Assembly: GCA_963850995.1 (NCBI GenBank) | Contig: CAWKNQ010000004.1 | Location: 722,522-786,521, forward strand | Direction: 5' to 3' | From: Gaiellasilicea sp963850995 | GTDB lineage: Bacteria; Actinomycetota; Thermoleophilia; Gaiellales; Gaiellaceae | Length of the DNA stretch: 64,000 nucleotides | Shown: positions 43,266 to 52,472 of the stretch, one piece after another | Layout of the letters: each line of letters starts with the position of its first letter | Position numbering within the stretch: the first letter of the stretch is position 1 | Notes under the pieces: model-generated | Databases searched by the model: none | What the model was told of the DNA's origin: nothing | Seen by the model: only the letters and a program-made list of their open reading frames with translations | Position numbers and translations under genes: made by a program

Positions 43266-44377
43266 CACGGGAGACGCAGCTCGGGTTCCAGCCACCCTCG
43301 CTCGGCGAGGAGGAGATCGAGGCGGTCGCGGAGACGCTTCGCTCCGGCTGGCTCACGACCGGCCCGAAGGCGGCGCTGCTCGAGGAGCGGATGGCCGCGT
43401 ACCTCGAGACCGAGCACGTGCTCGCGGTCGCGTCCGGGACGGCCGCGATGCACCTGGCGCTCGTTGCGCTCGGGATCGGCCCCGGCGACGAGGTGATCAC
43501 GAGCCCGATCACGTGGCCTGCGACGGCGAACGTGATCGTCCACGCCGGGGCGACGCCGGTCTTCGTCGACGTCCGCGCGAGCGACCTCAACATCGATCCG
43601 GAGCTGATCGCGGCGGCGGTGACGGAGCGGACGAAGGCGATCCTGCCCGTGCACCTCGCCGGCCAGCCGTGCGACCTGGATCCGATCTGGGCGCTCGGGC
43701 TGCCGGTGGTCGAGGACGCCGCGCACGCCGCCGAGAGCGCGTATCGCGGCCGCAAGCTGGGCGGGCTCTCGGACGCGACCTGCTTCTCCCTCTACGCGAC
43801 GAAGAACATCGCCGCCGGCGAGGGCGGCCTCGTCGCGACGAACCGCGACGACGTCGCCGACGCAGTTCGCAACCTCCGGCTGATGCGCCGCGGCGACGGC
43901 TCGCGCTACGACATCACCGTCCCCGGCTACAAGGCGAACCTCTCGGACGTGCTCGCCGCGATCGCGCTCGTCCAGCTCGACAAGCTGCCCGAGCACACGG
44001 CCGCGCGCGAGCGCCAGTTCGCCCTCTACGACGAGGGTCTCGCCGGGATCGACGGGCTCGAGCCGCTCGCGCGCGACCCGCGCGACACGCACGCCCTCCA
44101 TCTCTATGTCGTCCGGGTCGACGCCGATCGCTTCGGCCTCACTCGCGACGAGCTCCAGCGCGCGCTCGCCGCCGAGCGCATCTCCACCTCGATCCACTTC
44201 CTCCCCGTCCACACCCTCACCTGGTACCGCGAGCGCTTCCCGAAGCAGCCCGCGCTGCCCGTCGCCGAGCGGGCCGGCGACGAGATCCTCTCGCTGCCGC
44301 TCTCACCGGCCCACGCCGACGACGACATCGCGGACGTGGTCGACGCGCTCCGCCGGATCCACGAGCGCGCCGCATGA
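43262..44377 (+). CDS. DegT/DnrJ/EryC1 sugar aminotransferase
   Basis: An intact 371-aa PLP enzyme for amino-sugar synthesis: LGFQPPSLGEEEIEAVAETL, VLAVASGTAAMHLALVALGI, TSPITWPATANVIVHAGATP, VVEDAAHAAESAYRGRKLGG, and SLYATKNIAAGEGGLVATN with the PLP lysine. The C-terminal SISTSIHFLPVHTLTWYRER-type segment is typical of NDP-4-keto-sugar aminotransferases. It overlaps the ATP-grasp gene (ATGA) and the following membrane gene. With the dehydratase upstream it forms a dehydratase / ATP-grasp / aminotransferase series. Confidence 0.9.
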   Translation: MTRETQLGFQPPSLGEEEIEAVAETLRSGWLTTGPKAALLEERMAAYLETEHVLAVASGTAAMHLALVALGIGPGDEVITSPITWPATANVIVHAGATPVFVDVRASDLNIDPELIAAAVTERTKAILPVHLAGQPCDLDPIWALGLPVVEDAAHAAESAYRGRKLGGLSDATCFSLYATKNIAAGEGGLVATNRDDVADAVRNLRLMRRGDGSRYDITVPGYKANLSDVLAAIALVQLDKLPEHTAARERQFALYDEGLAGIDGLEPLARDPRDTHALHLYVVRVDADRFGLTRDELQRALAAERISTSIHFLPVHTLTWYRERFPKQPALPVAERAGDEILSLPLSPAHADDDIADVVDALRRIHERAA

Positions 44378-45339
44378 ACCGCCCCGTCCGCATCGTCGCG
44401 ACCCTTGTCCTCACCGGCCTCGCGGTCGCCTACCTCGTCTGGAAGGTCAACCTCGACGACACGATCGAGGTGCTCAGGAACACGGACCTCTGGTGGTTCG
44501 GGCTCTCGATCGCGATCATGACCGTGACGGCGATGCCGATGGCGCTGCGCTGGAAGTGGCTACTCGCGGCGCGTGGGATGCTCGACAGCTTCTGGTGGCT
44601 GACCCGCGCCTACTTCGTCTCCTACACGGCCAGCCAGATCCTGCCGACCGCAATCGGCGGCGACGCCGTCCGCGTCCTCGAGACCTCGCGGCGGCATCCG
44701 GGCCGGCTGGCCGACGTGACCGCGATCGTGCTGCTCGAGCGCGGGCTGGGCGGCGCCGCCACCGTTCTGCTTGGCGCGATCGGTTTCGTGCTCGCGCTCG
44801 GGCGCTACGACACGGGCGCGTATATCTGGCTCGAGCTGATGTTCGTCTGGGGAACGATCCTGCTCGCCGTGCTCTTCTTCTCGCGGCGCGTGCGGCCGCT
44901 GCTCTCGCGTTCGACGCCCCTCCTTGCGCGAGCGAAGCTCGAGCGGCCGCTGCGCTCCTTCTACGAAGGCGTGCACGCCTTCCGGAACCACGGCCGCCTG
45001 CTCGGGGCTGCGTTCACGCTCACGTTCACTCTGCAGGCGATCCGCATCCTCTCGATCTGGGCGTGCTGCAAAGCCGTCGGGATCGACCTCTCGCCGCTCG
45101 TCTACTACGTGATGGGGCCGCTCTTCTTCCTCGTCCTCCTCGTCCCGTTCACGCTCAACGGCTTCGCCGTGCGCGAGGCGTTCTTCGTCAGCTTCCTCGG
45201 CCAGCTCGGGGTCAGCGCCGACGCCGCCTTCGCCGCGGGCTTCCTCTTCTTCCTCGTCACGGTCGCGATGGCGCTGCCGGGCGGCGTGATCCTGCTCTGG
45301 GAGGGGCTCCGGAGACGGCCGGACCCGACGCATGCCTGA
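44374..45339 (+). CDS. LPG-synthase-TM/flippase-like membrane protein (UPF0104)
   Basis: A 321-aa protein with about eight membrane helices of the lysylphosphatidylglycerol-synthase transmembrane family (also called AglD-like or flippase-like). Diagnostic pieces: LRWKWLLAARGMLDSFWWLT, SQILPTAIGGDAVRVLET (the conserved Pro-Gly-Gly-Asp region) and VPFTLNGFAVREAFFVSFLG. Such proteins are found with polyprenyl-phosphate sugar transfer and may flip lipid-linked sugars. It follows the aminotransferase in ATGA overlap and overlaps the next transferase gene. Confidence 0.85.
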   Translation: MNRPVRIVATLVLTGLAVAYLVWKVNLDDTIEVLRNTDLWWFGLSIAIMTVTAMPMALRWKWLLAARGMLDSFWWLTRAYFVSYTASQILPTAIGGDAVRVLETSRRHPGRLADVTAIVLLERGLGGAATVLLGAIGFVLALGRYDTGAYIWLELMFVWGTILLAVLFFSRRVRPLLSRSTPLLARAKLERPLRSFYEGVHAFRNHGRLLGAAFTLTFTLQAIRILSIWACCKAVGIDLSPLVYYVMGPLFFLVLLVPFTLNGFAVREAFFVSFLGQLGVSADAAFAAGFLFFLVTVAMALPGGVILLWEGLRRRPDPTHA

Positions 45340-46216
45340 CGCGTCGGCCGTCGTCGTCACCCACAACGCGCTGCCCTGGATCGAGCAGTGCCTCCAGAGC
45401 GTGCGCGGAGAGGAGACGGTCGTGGTCGACAACGGCTCGACGGACGGGACGGTCGACCTCGTGCGCGAGCGGTTTCCGGAGGCCAGTCTCGTCGAGCAGG
45501 AGAACCTCGGGCTCGCAGCCGGCTGGAACGCGGGCATGGCCGCGGCGTCCGGCCGCTACTTCCTGATCCTGAACGCGGACGCGTGGCTGACCGACGGGTC
45601 GCTCGCGCGGCTGGTGGCGTTCGCCGACGCGCGGCCCGGGGCGGCGGTGGTGGGCCCGAGGCTGCTGAACACGGACGGGACGCTGCAGCGCTCGGTACGG
45701 GGCTTCCCCACCCTCTGGCGACTCGCAACCGAGTACCTCTTCCTGCGCAAGCTCGCGCCACGCACGCGCTTCCTGAACGCGTTCTACGCCGGCGGGTTCG
45801 AGCACGACGAGGTGCGTGAGGTCGAGGTCGTGATGGGGGCGTGCATGCTCGTCCGCCGAGAGGCCGTCGAGCAGGTCGGGCCGCTCGACGAGGCGTTCTT
45901 CCTCTTCAGCGAAGAGACCGACTGGTGCTGGCGCTTCGGGCGGGCCGGCTGGAAGGTGGTCTTCTTCCCCGGCGCGGAGTGCGTGCACGTCGGTGGGGCC
46001 GCGCACGGGGGCCGCCTCTACCGCGAGAACCTGCGCGGCCACCTCCGCTTCCTCGCCAAGCACCGCGGCGTGCCGTATGCCGAGCGGGCGCGGCTGCTGC
46101 TCGGCTGCTCGCTACGCGTGCGTGAGCTGCTCTTCCGCGGCGAGCGCGGGCGGATGTACGGCGACGCCGCGTCATGGCTCTTCTCGCGACGGGTGCCGGA
46201 GCTGCTCGAGCGATGA
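45332..46216 (+). CDS. Glycosyltransferase family 2 (rhamnosyltransferase-like)
   Basis: A 294-aa cytoplasmic GT-A enzyme: SAVVVTHNALPWIEQCLQSV, TVVVDNGSTDGTVDLVRERF, the DxD-like LILNADAWLTDGSLARLVA, and the acceptor-side GPLDEAFFLFSEETDWCWRF that is typical of WbbL-type rhamnosyltransferases. It adds a sugar to a growing lipid-linked chain. ATG overlaps the preceding gene by eight bases, and the stop overlaps the next membrane-protein start. Confidence 0.9.
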   Translation: MPDASAVVVTHNALPWIEQCLQSVRGEETVVVDNGSTDGTVDLVRERFPEASLVEQENLGLAAGWNAGMAAASGRYFLILNADAWLTDGSLARLVAFADARPGAAVVGPRLLNTDGTLQRSVRGFPTLWRLATEYLFLRKLAPRTRFLNAFYAGGFEHDEVREVEVVMGACMLVRREAVEQVGPLDEAFFLFSEETDWCWRFGRAGWKVVFFPGAECVHVGGAAHGGRLYRENLRGHLRFLAKHRGVPYAERARLLLGCSLRVRELLFRGERGRMYGDAASWLFSRRVPELLER

Positions 46217-48128
46217 CGTTGCTGCGGCTCGCCCTGGCGACCGGCGTACTGCTCCTCCCCGGCGCGGTCGTCGCCCGTGCGTTCGGTCCCCGGGGGATGG
46301 CGGCCACGCTCGGGTGGTCGCTCGCGCTCATCTGCGGCGCGCTGGCCGTCACCTTCGCCGCCGGTACGTCGTTGACGCTGGCGCTCGTGTTGCTGCTCGT
46401 CGCGGGCGTCGTGGCGCTGCCCTTCGCGCGCCGTGCCCCTCGCTCCGAGCTCGTGCCGGGACGGTGGTGGGTGTTCTGTGCAGGTGCCGTGCTCGGCGTC
46501 CTGCTCTGGTTCGTGGCGGGCGAGATCGGCGGCGACGGGCTCTTCCACCTCGCCCGCGTTCGCAAGCTGGAGGCGTTCGACTCGCTCTCGCTCGACGCCG
46601 TCAACGAGTTCGCGGACGGCGGCCTGCACCCCGGCTACGCCTTCCCGCTCTGGCACGGGTTCCTCGCGCTCGTCGCGCGCGTGTCCTTCCTCGATCCCTC
46701 CGTGGTCGTCCTGCACGAGGCCTCGGTGCTCGCTCCGGTAGCGCTGCTCGTCGCCTACGAGGCCGGGTACGCGCTCTTCCGCCGCGTCGGGCCCGCCGTC
46801 GCCGTTGTCTGCGCCGCGGTCGGCGTGACCGCGCTCGCGCCGCGGCACGGCGGCGCGTACACGGCGCTCGCGCTCCCCGCGACGGCTTCGCGGCAGCTAC
46901 TCGTGCCCGCCGCGATCGCGCTCGCGCTCACCTACGTCGTACGGCCGTCGCGTGGTGTCCTGGCATCGGCGGCGGCGGCGGGGCTCGTGCTCGCGGTGGT
47001 CCATCCGACCTACGCGATCTTCGTGTGGATCCCGTTCGCCGGCTTCCTCCTCGTGCGCTGGCTGGTTGCCCGCGGTGAGGCGAAGCGGATCGCCGTTGCA
47101 CTCGCCGCGCTCGTCGTGCCGGCGGCCGCGTTTCTCGCTTGGTTGCTCCCGGTGGTACGCGACACCGCCTCCCACGCCCCGGCCGCGAACGAGCTCGAGC
47201 GCGCGCTCGTGCAATACGCGGGGCAGATCGACGTCGTCAGGGACGGGATCTACCGCCTGGCGCCCGAGGTCTTCGGCCGTGCCGGCGCGATCGCCGTCGC
47301 GGCGCTGCTGTTCGTCCCGCTCGCCGGGCTCGCGCTGCGGAGCCGCTGGGCGGCGTACGCGCTCGGCGGCTTCCTCGCAGTCGCCGCGGTGGTGCTCGTG
47401 CCGCCGCTCTTCGTCGCCGTCTCCGACCTCACCTCGGTCTCGCAGTCCCGCCGCGCCGCCGGCTTCTGGCCGCTCGCGTTCGCGTTCGCCGGCGGCTTCG
47501 CCGTCCTGACCGCGCTGCTCCGCTCGCTCGTCCTGCCGCTCTCGGTCTGGGCCGGGATCGCGCTCCAGCTGCTCTACCCGGGGGACTTCGACTACAGGCT
47601 GCACGAGGGTGGGCCAGCGCTCGTCACCTGGTTCGCGGTGGCGGGCGGCTTCGTCGCGCTCGCCTACGGGCTGACACGACTCCCGTCGCGTCGAACGGCC
47701 GACCTGGGTCGCCGGGCGCGGCGGCGGCGCTCTTCGTGCTTCCGATCGCAGTGCACGCCGCGTGGAACTGGAGCGCGTCCGAAGCGCGTCGGCCGAGCCC
47801 CCTTACGCCCGGCCTGGTTGAGGCGCTGCGCAAGCACGTGCCCCAGGGCGACGTCGTCTACTCCGACCTCGAGACGAGCTATCGGATCGCCTCCGAGTTG
47901 CCGGTCTACATCGCGGCCGCGCCGCCGAGCCACGTCGCGGACACGGACGAGAACCGCCCCTACTTCCGCCGCGCGCTGAACATGCGCTTCTTCGCCACGG
48001 GCAACACCGCCATTCCGCGCAGGGCGGGGGCCGACTGGCTCGTGGTCGACCGGCGGCGCTTCGACCTCACTCCGCGCCTCTACGCCGTCTTCCGGGACGA
48101 CCGTTACACGCTCTACACGATCCCGTAG
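46213..48128 (+). CDS. Large multi-helix membrane protein, probable GT-C-type (frameshift near 47710)
   Basis: About 638 aa when rejoined, with 12-14 helices. The N-terminal half has IGGDGLFHLARVRKLEAFDS, an acidic membrane-loop segment as in GT-C mannosyltransferases, and GLHPGYAFPLWHGFLALVAR. After the last helix (FVALAYGLTRLPS) one base is gained or lost near 47710 and the C-terminal domain resumes as AAALFVLPIAVHAAWNWSAS to DDRYTLYTIP at 48128. It would use a polyprenyl-phosphate sugar donor on the outer face. No precise family is named with confidence. Confidence 0.68.
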
Positions 48129-48158
48129 CCGCCAACCAGGCCAGTACCATCGCCGGGC

Positions 48159-49403
48159 ATGAAGCTGCTGCTCGTCTCGCTCTACTGGCCGCCGGCGGGG
48201 GGCGGCGGCGTCCAGCGGCCGCTCAAGTTCGCCCAGTACCTGCCGGCGCTCGGAATCGAGACGCACGTGCTCGCGCCCGACGACCCGAAGTGGATCCACG
48301 AGGACGCCGGCCTGCGCGCGCCGACCCAGGCCTGGGTGCACCGCGCGCGCTATCTCGGGCCGAAAGGGCGCAAGCCGGCCGAGGAGCTCTACGGGAAGGA
48401 GGGCTTCGAGCGCGCGCTCGTCCAGGCGCGGCTGGCGGGTCGCCGCCTGCTCGTCCCCGACGAGAACGTCAGCTGGAACCTGACGGCGATCCCGGCCGCG
48501 ATCCGGATCGCGCGCGCCGAGAAGATCGACGTCGTCGTCACGACCTCGCCGCCCGCATCCGTCCACCTCGTGGGCGCCGCGGTGAAGAAGGCGACCGGAG
48601 CCGCGTGGGTCGCCGACCTGCGTGACTCGCTCGTCGCCCACCCGCACCGGCGGGCCGAGAGCCTCGCCGTGCGCGCGAAGGAGAAGGTGGACGAGGGCGT
48701 CGCCCGCCTCGTCGCCCGCTCGGCCGACGCGATCACGTGCGTCTCGGACGCGATCGCCGACGAGGCGCGCGGCCTCTCGCCGCGCGGCAAGGTCGCGACG
48801 ATCTCGAACGGCTGCGACTTCGACGACTTCGCCGGGATCGACTACACCCCGGGCACGCGCTTCCGGATCACCCACACCGGCAGCTTCTTCGGCAAGCGCG
48901 ACCCGCGCCCGTTCCTGACCGCGCTGGACGAGTCGGGGCTCGACGTCGTCGCCCGCTTCCTCGGCGACTTCCGCTCCTCCGACCGGGAGTGGGCGGCCGA
49001 GCGCGGGCTCGACGACCGTCTGGAGCTGATCCCGTACGCGCCCCGCCAGACCGCGCTCGAGCTCCAGCGCGACTCGGAGGCGCTGCTGCTGCTGATCCCG
49101 GACGCGGGCGGTCGCGGCAAGGGCGTCCTCTCCGGGAAGGTGTTCGAGTACCTCGCCGCCGAGCGGCCGATCCTCGCCGCCGTCCCGCCGGACGGCGCCG
49201 CCGCCGAGCTGATCCGCGAGACGGGAGCCGGCGTGGTCGCGCCGCCTGACGACGTCGAGGCGCTGAAGCAGGCGCTCGGCGAGCTGCACCGGCGTTTCGC
49301 GAACGGCGGCCTACCCGCCACCCAGATTCCGGAGGAGACGCGCCACCGGCTCTCGCGCCGGGCCCGCGCCGAGGAGCTCGCGGAGCTCGTCCTGTCGCTG
49401 TGA
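48159..49403 (+). CDS. Glycosyltransferase family 4
   Basis: A 414-aa GT-B enzyme: KLLLVSLYWPPAGGGGVQRP with the glycine-rich loop, ISWNLTA-type linker (VPDENVSWNLTAIP), the domain hinge VATISNGCDFDDFAGID, and the donor-site GVLSGKVFEYLAAERPILAA. It transfers a sugar from NDP- or GDP-sugar. A 30-base gap separates it from the previous gene, so it may have its own start of transcription; the stop overlaps the ligase start (GTGA). Confidence 0.9.
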   Translation: MKLLLVSLYWPPAGGGGVQRPLKFAQYLPALGIETHVLAPDDPKWIHEDAGLRAPTQAWVHRARYLGPKGRKPAEELYGKEGFERALVQARLAGRRLLVPDENVSWNLTAIPAAIRIARAEKIDVVVTTSPPASVHLVGAAVKKATGAAWVADLRDSLVAHPHRRAESLAVRAKEKVDEGVARLVARSADAITCVSDAIADEARGLSPRGKVATISNGCDFDDFAGIDYTPGTRFRITHTGSFFGKRDPRPFLTALDESGLDVVARFLGDFRSSDREWAAERGLDDRLELIPYAPRQTALELQRDSEALLLLIPDAGGRGKGVLSGKVFEYLAAERPILAAVPPDGAAAELIRETGAGVVAPPDDVEALKQALGELHRRFANGGLPATQIPEETRHRLSRRARAEELAELVLSL

Positions 49404-50740
49404 CCCCCGCGAAGCCCGGTCTCGTCGTCGACGCGCTCTTCTTCGCGACCGTCTTCACGGTCACCTTCGCGAAGCTGCAGTGGGAGGTCGCGGGCACGCT
49501 CAGCCTCTCCGACGTCCTCACCGTGCTCTTCCTGGTCGCCGTCGCGGGCACGCGGCTCGGCACGGGCGACCGGCGGCTCGCCTGGGGAGCGGCCGTGGCG
49601 GCGGCCTTCTTCCTCGCCTTCCTGACCGTCTACCTCGTCGGCTTCTTCAACCTCGACACCGAGCAGGCCCTCGCCCAGTGGGCGAAGGGGATGGTCAAGT
49701 TCGTGCTCCACTTCCTCTTCCTCGTCGCCGGGATCTCCTACCTCGCCCGCCGCGCCGAGCGCTTCTACTGGTGGACGCTGGCGGCCTTCATGGCCGGCTT
49801 CGCCGCGAACGCGCTCTACGGGATCGTCCAGCTCGGCGTCGCCGAGGTGGCGGACGTGAACCTCGACCAGTCGCTGCTCTCGCCGATCACGGGCGGCGCG
49901 AGCCAGATCAACATCTACGGCGCGATCGAGGGGCAGAGCGTCTACCGGCCGAACGCGCTCACCGGCGATCCGAACCACCTCGGGATCGAGCTCGTGATCC
50001 CGCTGCTCGTGCTGACGCCGCTCTACCTGCGGCTCGAGCGGGGCCACCGGCTGCGCGCGCCGCTCGCCGTCCTGCTCGCCTTCCTGCTCCTCGTCGAGCT
50101 GGCGACGCTGTCCCGGTCGGGGCTGCTCGGCCTCGGCGCCGGCCTGCTCGTGCTCGCGGTCCCGTACCGGCACAAGCTCTTCACCCCCGAGCTGCTCGCG
50201 CCCCTCGCGGCGGTCGCGGTCATGCTGGGGGCCGTCCTCGTCGCGCGCTGGGACTTCTTCGAGCAGGTGCTCCGCAGCCGTGTCGACACGTCCGCGCGCG
50301 GGACCTCGACGCACTTCGACGTCTACGCCTTCGTCCCGGACGTCCTCACCTCGAACCCGTTCTTCGGCCTCGGCCTGAACAACTTCTCCGTCTACTACGA
50401 GTTCGTCACCGGGCGGACGAACTTCGGCCCGCACTCGTTCTACGTCGCCACGATCGTCGAGACGGGCCTGATCGGGACGGCGCTCTTCGTCGCCTTCCTC
50501 TGGCACGTCTTCCGCCGGCTGGGGCGGCTGCGGGCGATCGGGCGCGCGCTCGCCTCGCCGCGAATCCGCCCGCTCGCCTGGGGGATGACGGCCGCGCTCG
50601 TCGGCACGATCGCCGCGAACGCCTTCTACCTGACGATGTCGTTCTACTACTTCTTCGCGTTCGCGATGCTCGCGCTCGCGGCGCCGATCGTCTTCGCGCG
50701 CCGCCTCAGCGGGAGCCCGCGGGCTGAAGCCGGTACCTGA
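49400..50740 (+). CDS. O-antigen ligase-family membrane protein
   Basis: A 446-aa protein with about 11 helices and the family's large outer loop (VADVNLDQSLLSPITGGASQ; NALTGDPNHLGIELVIPLLV). The conserved VLTSNPFFGLGLNNFSVYYE plus the histidine of GPHSFYVATIVETGLIG match the O-antigen ligase/Wzy_C pattern. It is the second such protein in the window (the other is at 19860). The C-terminus overlaps the convergent glycosyltransferase gene by 35 bases. Confidence 0.87.
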   Translation: MTPAKPGLVVDALFFATVFTVTFAKLQWEVAGTLSLSDVLTVLFLVAVAGTRLGTGDRRLAWGAAVAAAFFLAFLTVYLVGFFNLDTEQALAQWAKGMVKFVLHFLFLVAGISYLARRAERFYWWTLAAFMAGFAANALYGIVQLGVAEVADVNLDQSLLSPITGGASQINIYGAIEGQSVYRPNALTGDPNHLGIELVIPLLVLTPLYLRLERGHRLRAPLAVLLAFLLLVELATLSRSGLLGLGAGLLVLAVPYRHKLFTPELLAPLAAVAVMLGAVLVARWDFFEQVLRSRVDTSARGTSTHFDVYAFVPDVLTSNPFFGLGLNNFSVYYEFVTGRTNFGPHSFYVATIVETGLIGTALFVAFLWHVFRRLGRLRAIGRALASPRIRPLAWGMTAALVGTIAANAFYLTMSFYYFFAFAMLALAAPIVFARRLSGSPRAEAGT

Positions 50741-51416
50741 GCAGCGTCCGGAGGACGCGCAGGCCGTCCAGCGCCGTCAGCTTCTTGCCGGCCTCGCGCG
50801 ACCTCGCCTCGTAGCTGACCGGGACTTCGTAGATGCGGACGCCGCGGCGCAGCAGCTTCGCCGCGATCTCCGGCTCGATCCCGAAGCCGCGCTCGCGCAG
50901 GTCGAGCGAGCGGAAGAGCTCCAGGCTCATCGCCTTGTGGCAGGTCATCACGTCCGAGATCCAGCTGTTGTAGATCACGTTGCACGCCAGCGTGACCGCC
51001 TTGTTCCCGATCACGTACCAGAAGTTGTACGAGGAGTGCGAGAGGAAAGCCCGGTTGCCGAAGACGGCCTGGGCATGGCCGGAGAGGAGCGGCTCGAGCA
51101 TGGGGCCGAGGCTCGCGGCCTCGTACTCGAGATCGGCGTCGAGGACGGCTGCGAAGCGGCCGCTCGCCTCCGCGAGCGCGGTCTGGAGCGCGGCGCCCTT
51201 GCCACGGTTGCGCTCGTGGAAGAGGACGCGGACGTGCTCCGGCCAGCCGCCGTTTCGGAGCAGCTCGCGCGTCCCGTCCGTCGAGCCGTCGTCGACGATC
51301 ACGAGCTCCCGTGAGCTCACGGGCAGCTCCGTCTCGAGCGCGTCCTTGATCGCCGCCTCGACCGTGGCGCGCTCGTTGTAGACGGGCATCAGGATCGTCA
51401 GGTCGGGGCCGGCCAC
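50706..51416 (-). CDS. Glycosyltransferase family 2 (dolichol-phosphate mannosyltransferase-like)
   Basis: A 236-aa enzyme without the C-terminal membrane helices: TILMPVYNERATVEAAIKDA, LVIVDDGSTDGTRELLRNGG, AAVLDADLEYEAASLGPMLE with the DxD, and the late ERGFGIEPEIAAKLLRRGV. It resembles DPM1-type enzymes that load a sugar onto polyprenyl phosphate. GTG at 51416 opens the conserved strand; open frame beyond it is shadow. It reads away from the GT4 gene and converges with the ligase gene. Confidence 0.86.
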   Translation of the reverse strand: MAGPDLTILMPVYNERATVEAAIKDALETELPVSSRELVIVDDGSTDGTRELLRNGGWPEHVRVLFHERNRGKGAALQTALAEASGRFAAVLDADLEYEAASLGPMLEPLLSGHAQAVFGNRAFLSHSSYNFWYVIGNKAVTLACNVIYNSWISDVMTCHKAMSLELFRSLDLRERGFGIEPEIAAKLLRRGVRIYEVPVSYEARSREAGKKLTALDGLRVLRTLLRYRLQPAGSR

Positions 51417-51440
51417 GCGGCGCAGTCTACGATCGCCCAC

Positions 51441-52472
51441 CTGAACGTCGTCGTTCTGACCACCTCCTATCCCCGCGACGAGCGCGACGTCGCCGGGCTC
51501 TTCGTCCGCGACGCCGTCGAGGCGGCTCGCGCGGAGGGCGTCCGGGTGACCGTCGTCTCGCCCGCGTCCTTTCGCCACTACGGGATCGCCTACGGGCACG
51601 GCGTCATCGGCAACCTCCGCCGGCGGCCGTGGCTCGTCCTGCTCCTGCCGGCGTTCCTGCTCTCGTTCGCGCGTGCGGCACGGCGGGCCGCCCGCGACGC
51701 CGATCTCGTCCACGCGCACTGGCTTCCCTCCGGCCTCGCGGCGCTCGCGACCGGCAAGCCCTTTCTCATCCAGCTCTGGGGAACGGACGTCGAGCTCGCC
51801 CGCCGGGTTCCCTGGCTCTTCCGCCCGATTCTGCGCCGCGCGCGGCTCGCGATCGTCGCCTCCGAGCACCTTGCCCAGGCGGCTCGCGAGCTCGGGGCGC
51901 GGGACGTGCGCGTTGTCCCGACCCCTGTCGAGCTCCCGGAGTCGGTCGGCGAGCCGGACGAGCCGCCGCACGTCCTCTTCGTCGGCCGCCTCTCCCCGGA
52001 GAAGGGGATCCACGAGTTCCTCGCGGCGACAGAAGGGCTGCCGCGCGTGATCGTCGGCGCCGGGCCGGTCGACGTCCCGGAGGCAGTCGGCTTCGTCCCA
52101 CGCGCCGAGCTCGGCCGCCTACTACGAGCGCGCAGCGGTCGTCTGCGTCCCGTCGCGGCGCGAGGGCTACGGCGTCGTCGCGCGGGAGGCGATGGCCAAC
52201 TCCCGTCCGGTCGTCGCCACGGCCGTCGGCGGCCTCGTGGACGCGATCGAGGACGGCGTCACGGGGCTGCTCGTCCCGCCGGACGACGCGCCGGCGCTGC
52301 GCGAGGCGATCGAACGACTGCTCGGCGACGCCGACCTGCGCGCGCGGCTCGGCGCAGCCGCCCGGGCCCAGGCGGCCGAGAGCGTGGTCTCGCGAGGAGG
52401 CCGGACGCGCCGCTCGCGGACGTCTACTCGGCGTACACCGGAATCCCGGCCACCCGCCGCGGCGCGCCGTAG
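51441..52472 (+). CDS. Glycosyltransferase family 4 (two compensating frameshifts)
   Basis: The coding begins NVVVLTTSYPRDERDVAGLF, the usual GT4 opening. No ATG or GTG precedes it; a CTG at 51441 is the only candidate. The acceptor domain runs to VVPTPVELPESVGEPDEPPH. Near 52110 the frame slips by one base and continues as YYERAAVVCVPSRREGYGVV and AMANSRPVVATAVGGLVDAI (the donor-site E-x7-E). Near 52395 it slips back for the tail LADVYSAYTG. About 343 aa. It overlaps the convergent GT39-like gene at the end. The paired slips suggest sequence errors. Confidence 0.75.
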   Translation: MNVVVLTTSYPRDERDVAGLFVRDAVEAARAEGVRVTVVSPASFRHYGIAYGHGVIGNLRRRPWLVLLLPAFLLSFARAARRAARDADLVHAHWLPSGLAALATGKPFLIQLWGTDVELARRVPWLFRPILRRARLAIVASEHLAQAARELGARDVRVVPTPVELPESVGEPDEPPHVLFVGRLSPEKGIHEFLAATEGLPRVIVGAGPVDVPEAVGFVPRAELGRLLRARSGRLRPVAARGLRRRRAGGDGQLPSGRRHGRRRPRGRDRGRRHGAARPAGRRAGAARGDRTTARRRRPARAARRSRPGPGGRERGLARRPDAPLADVYSAYTGIPATRRGAP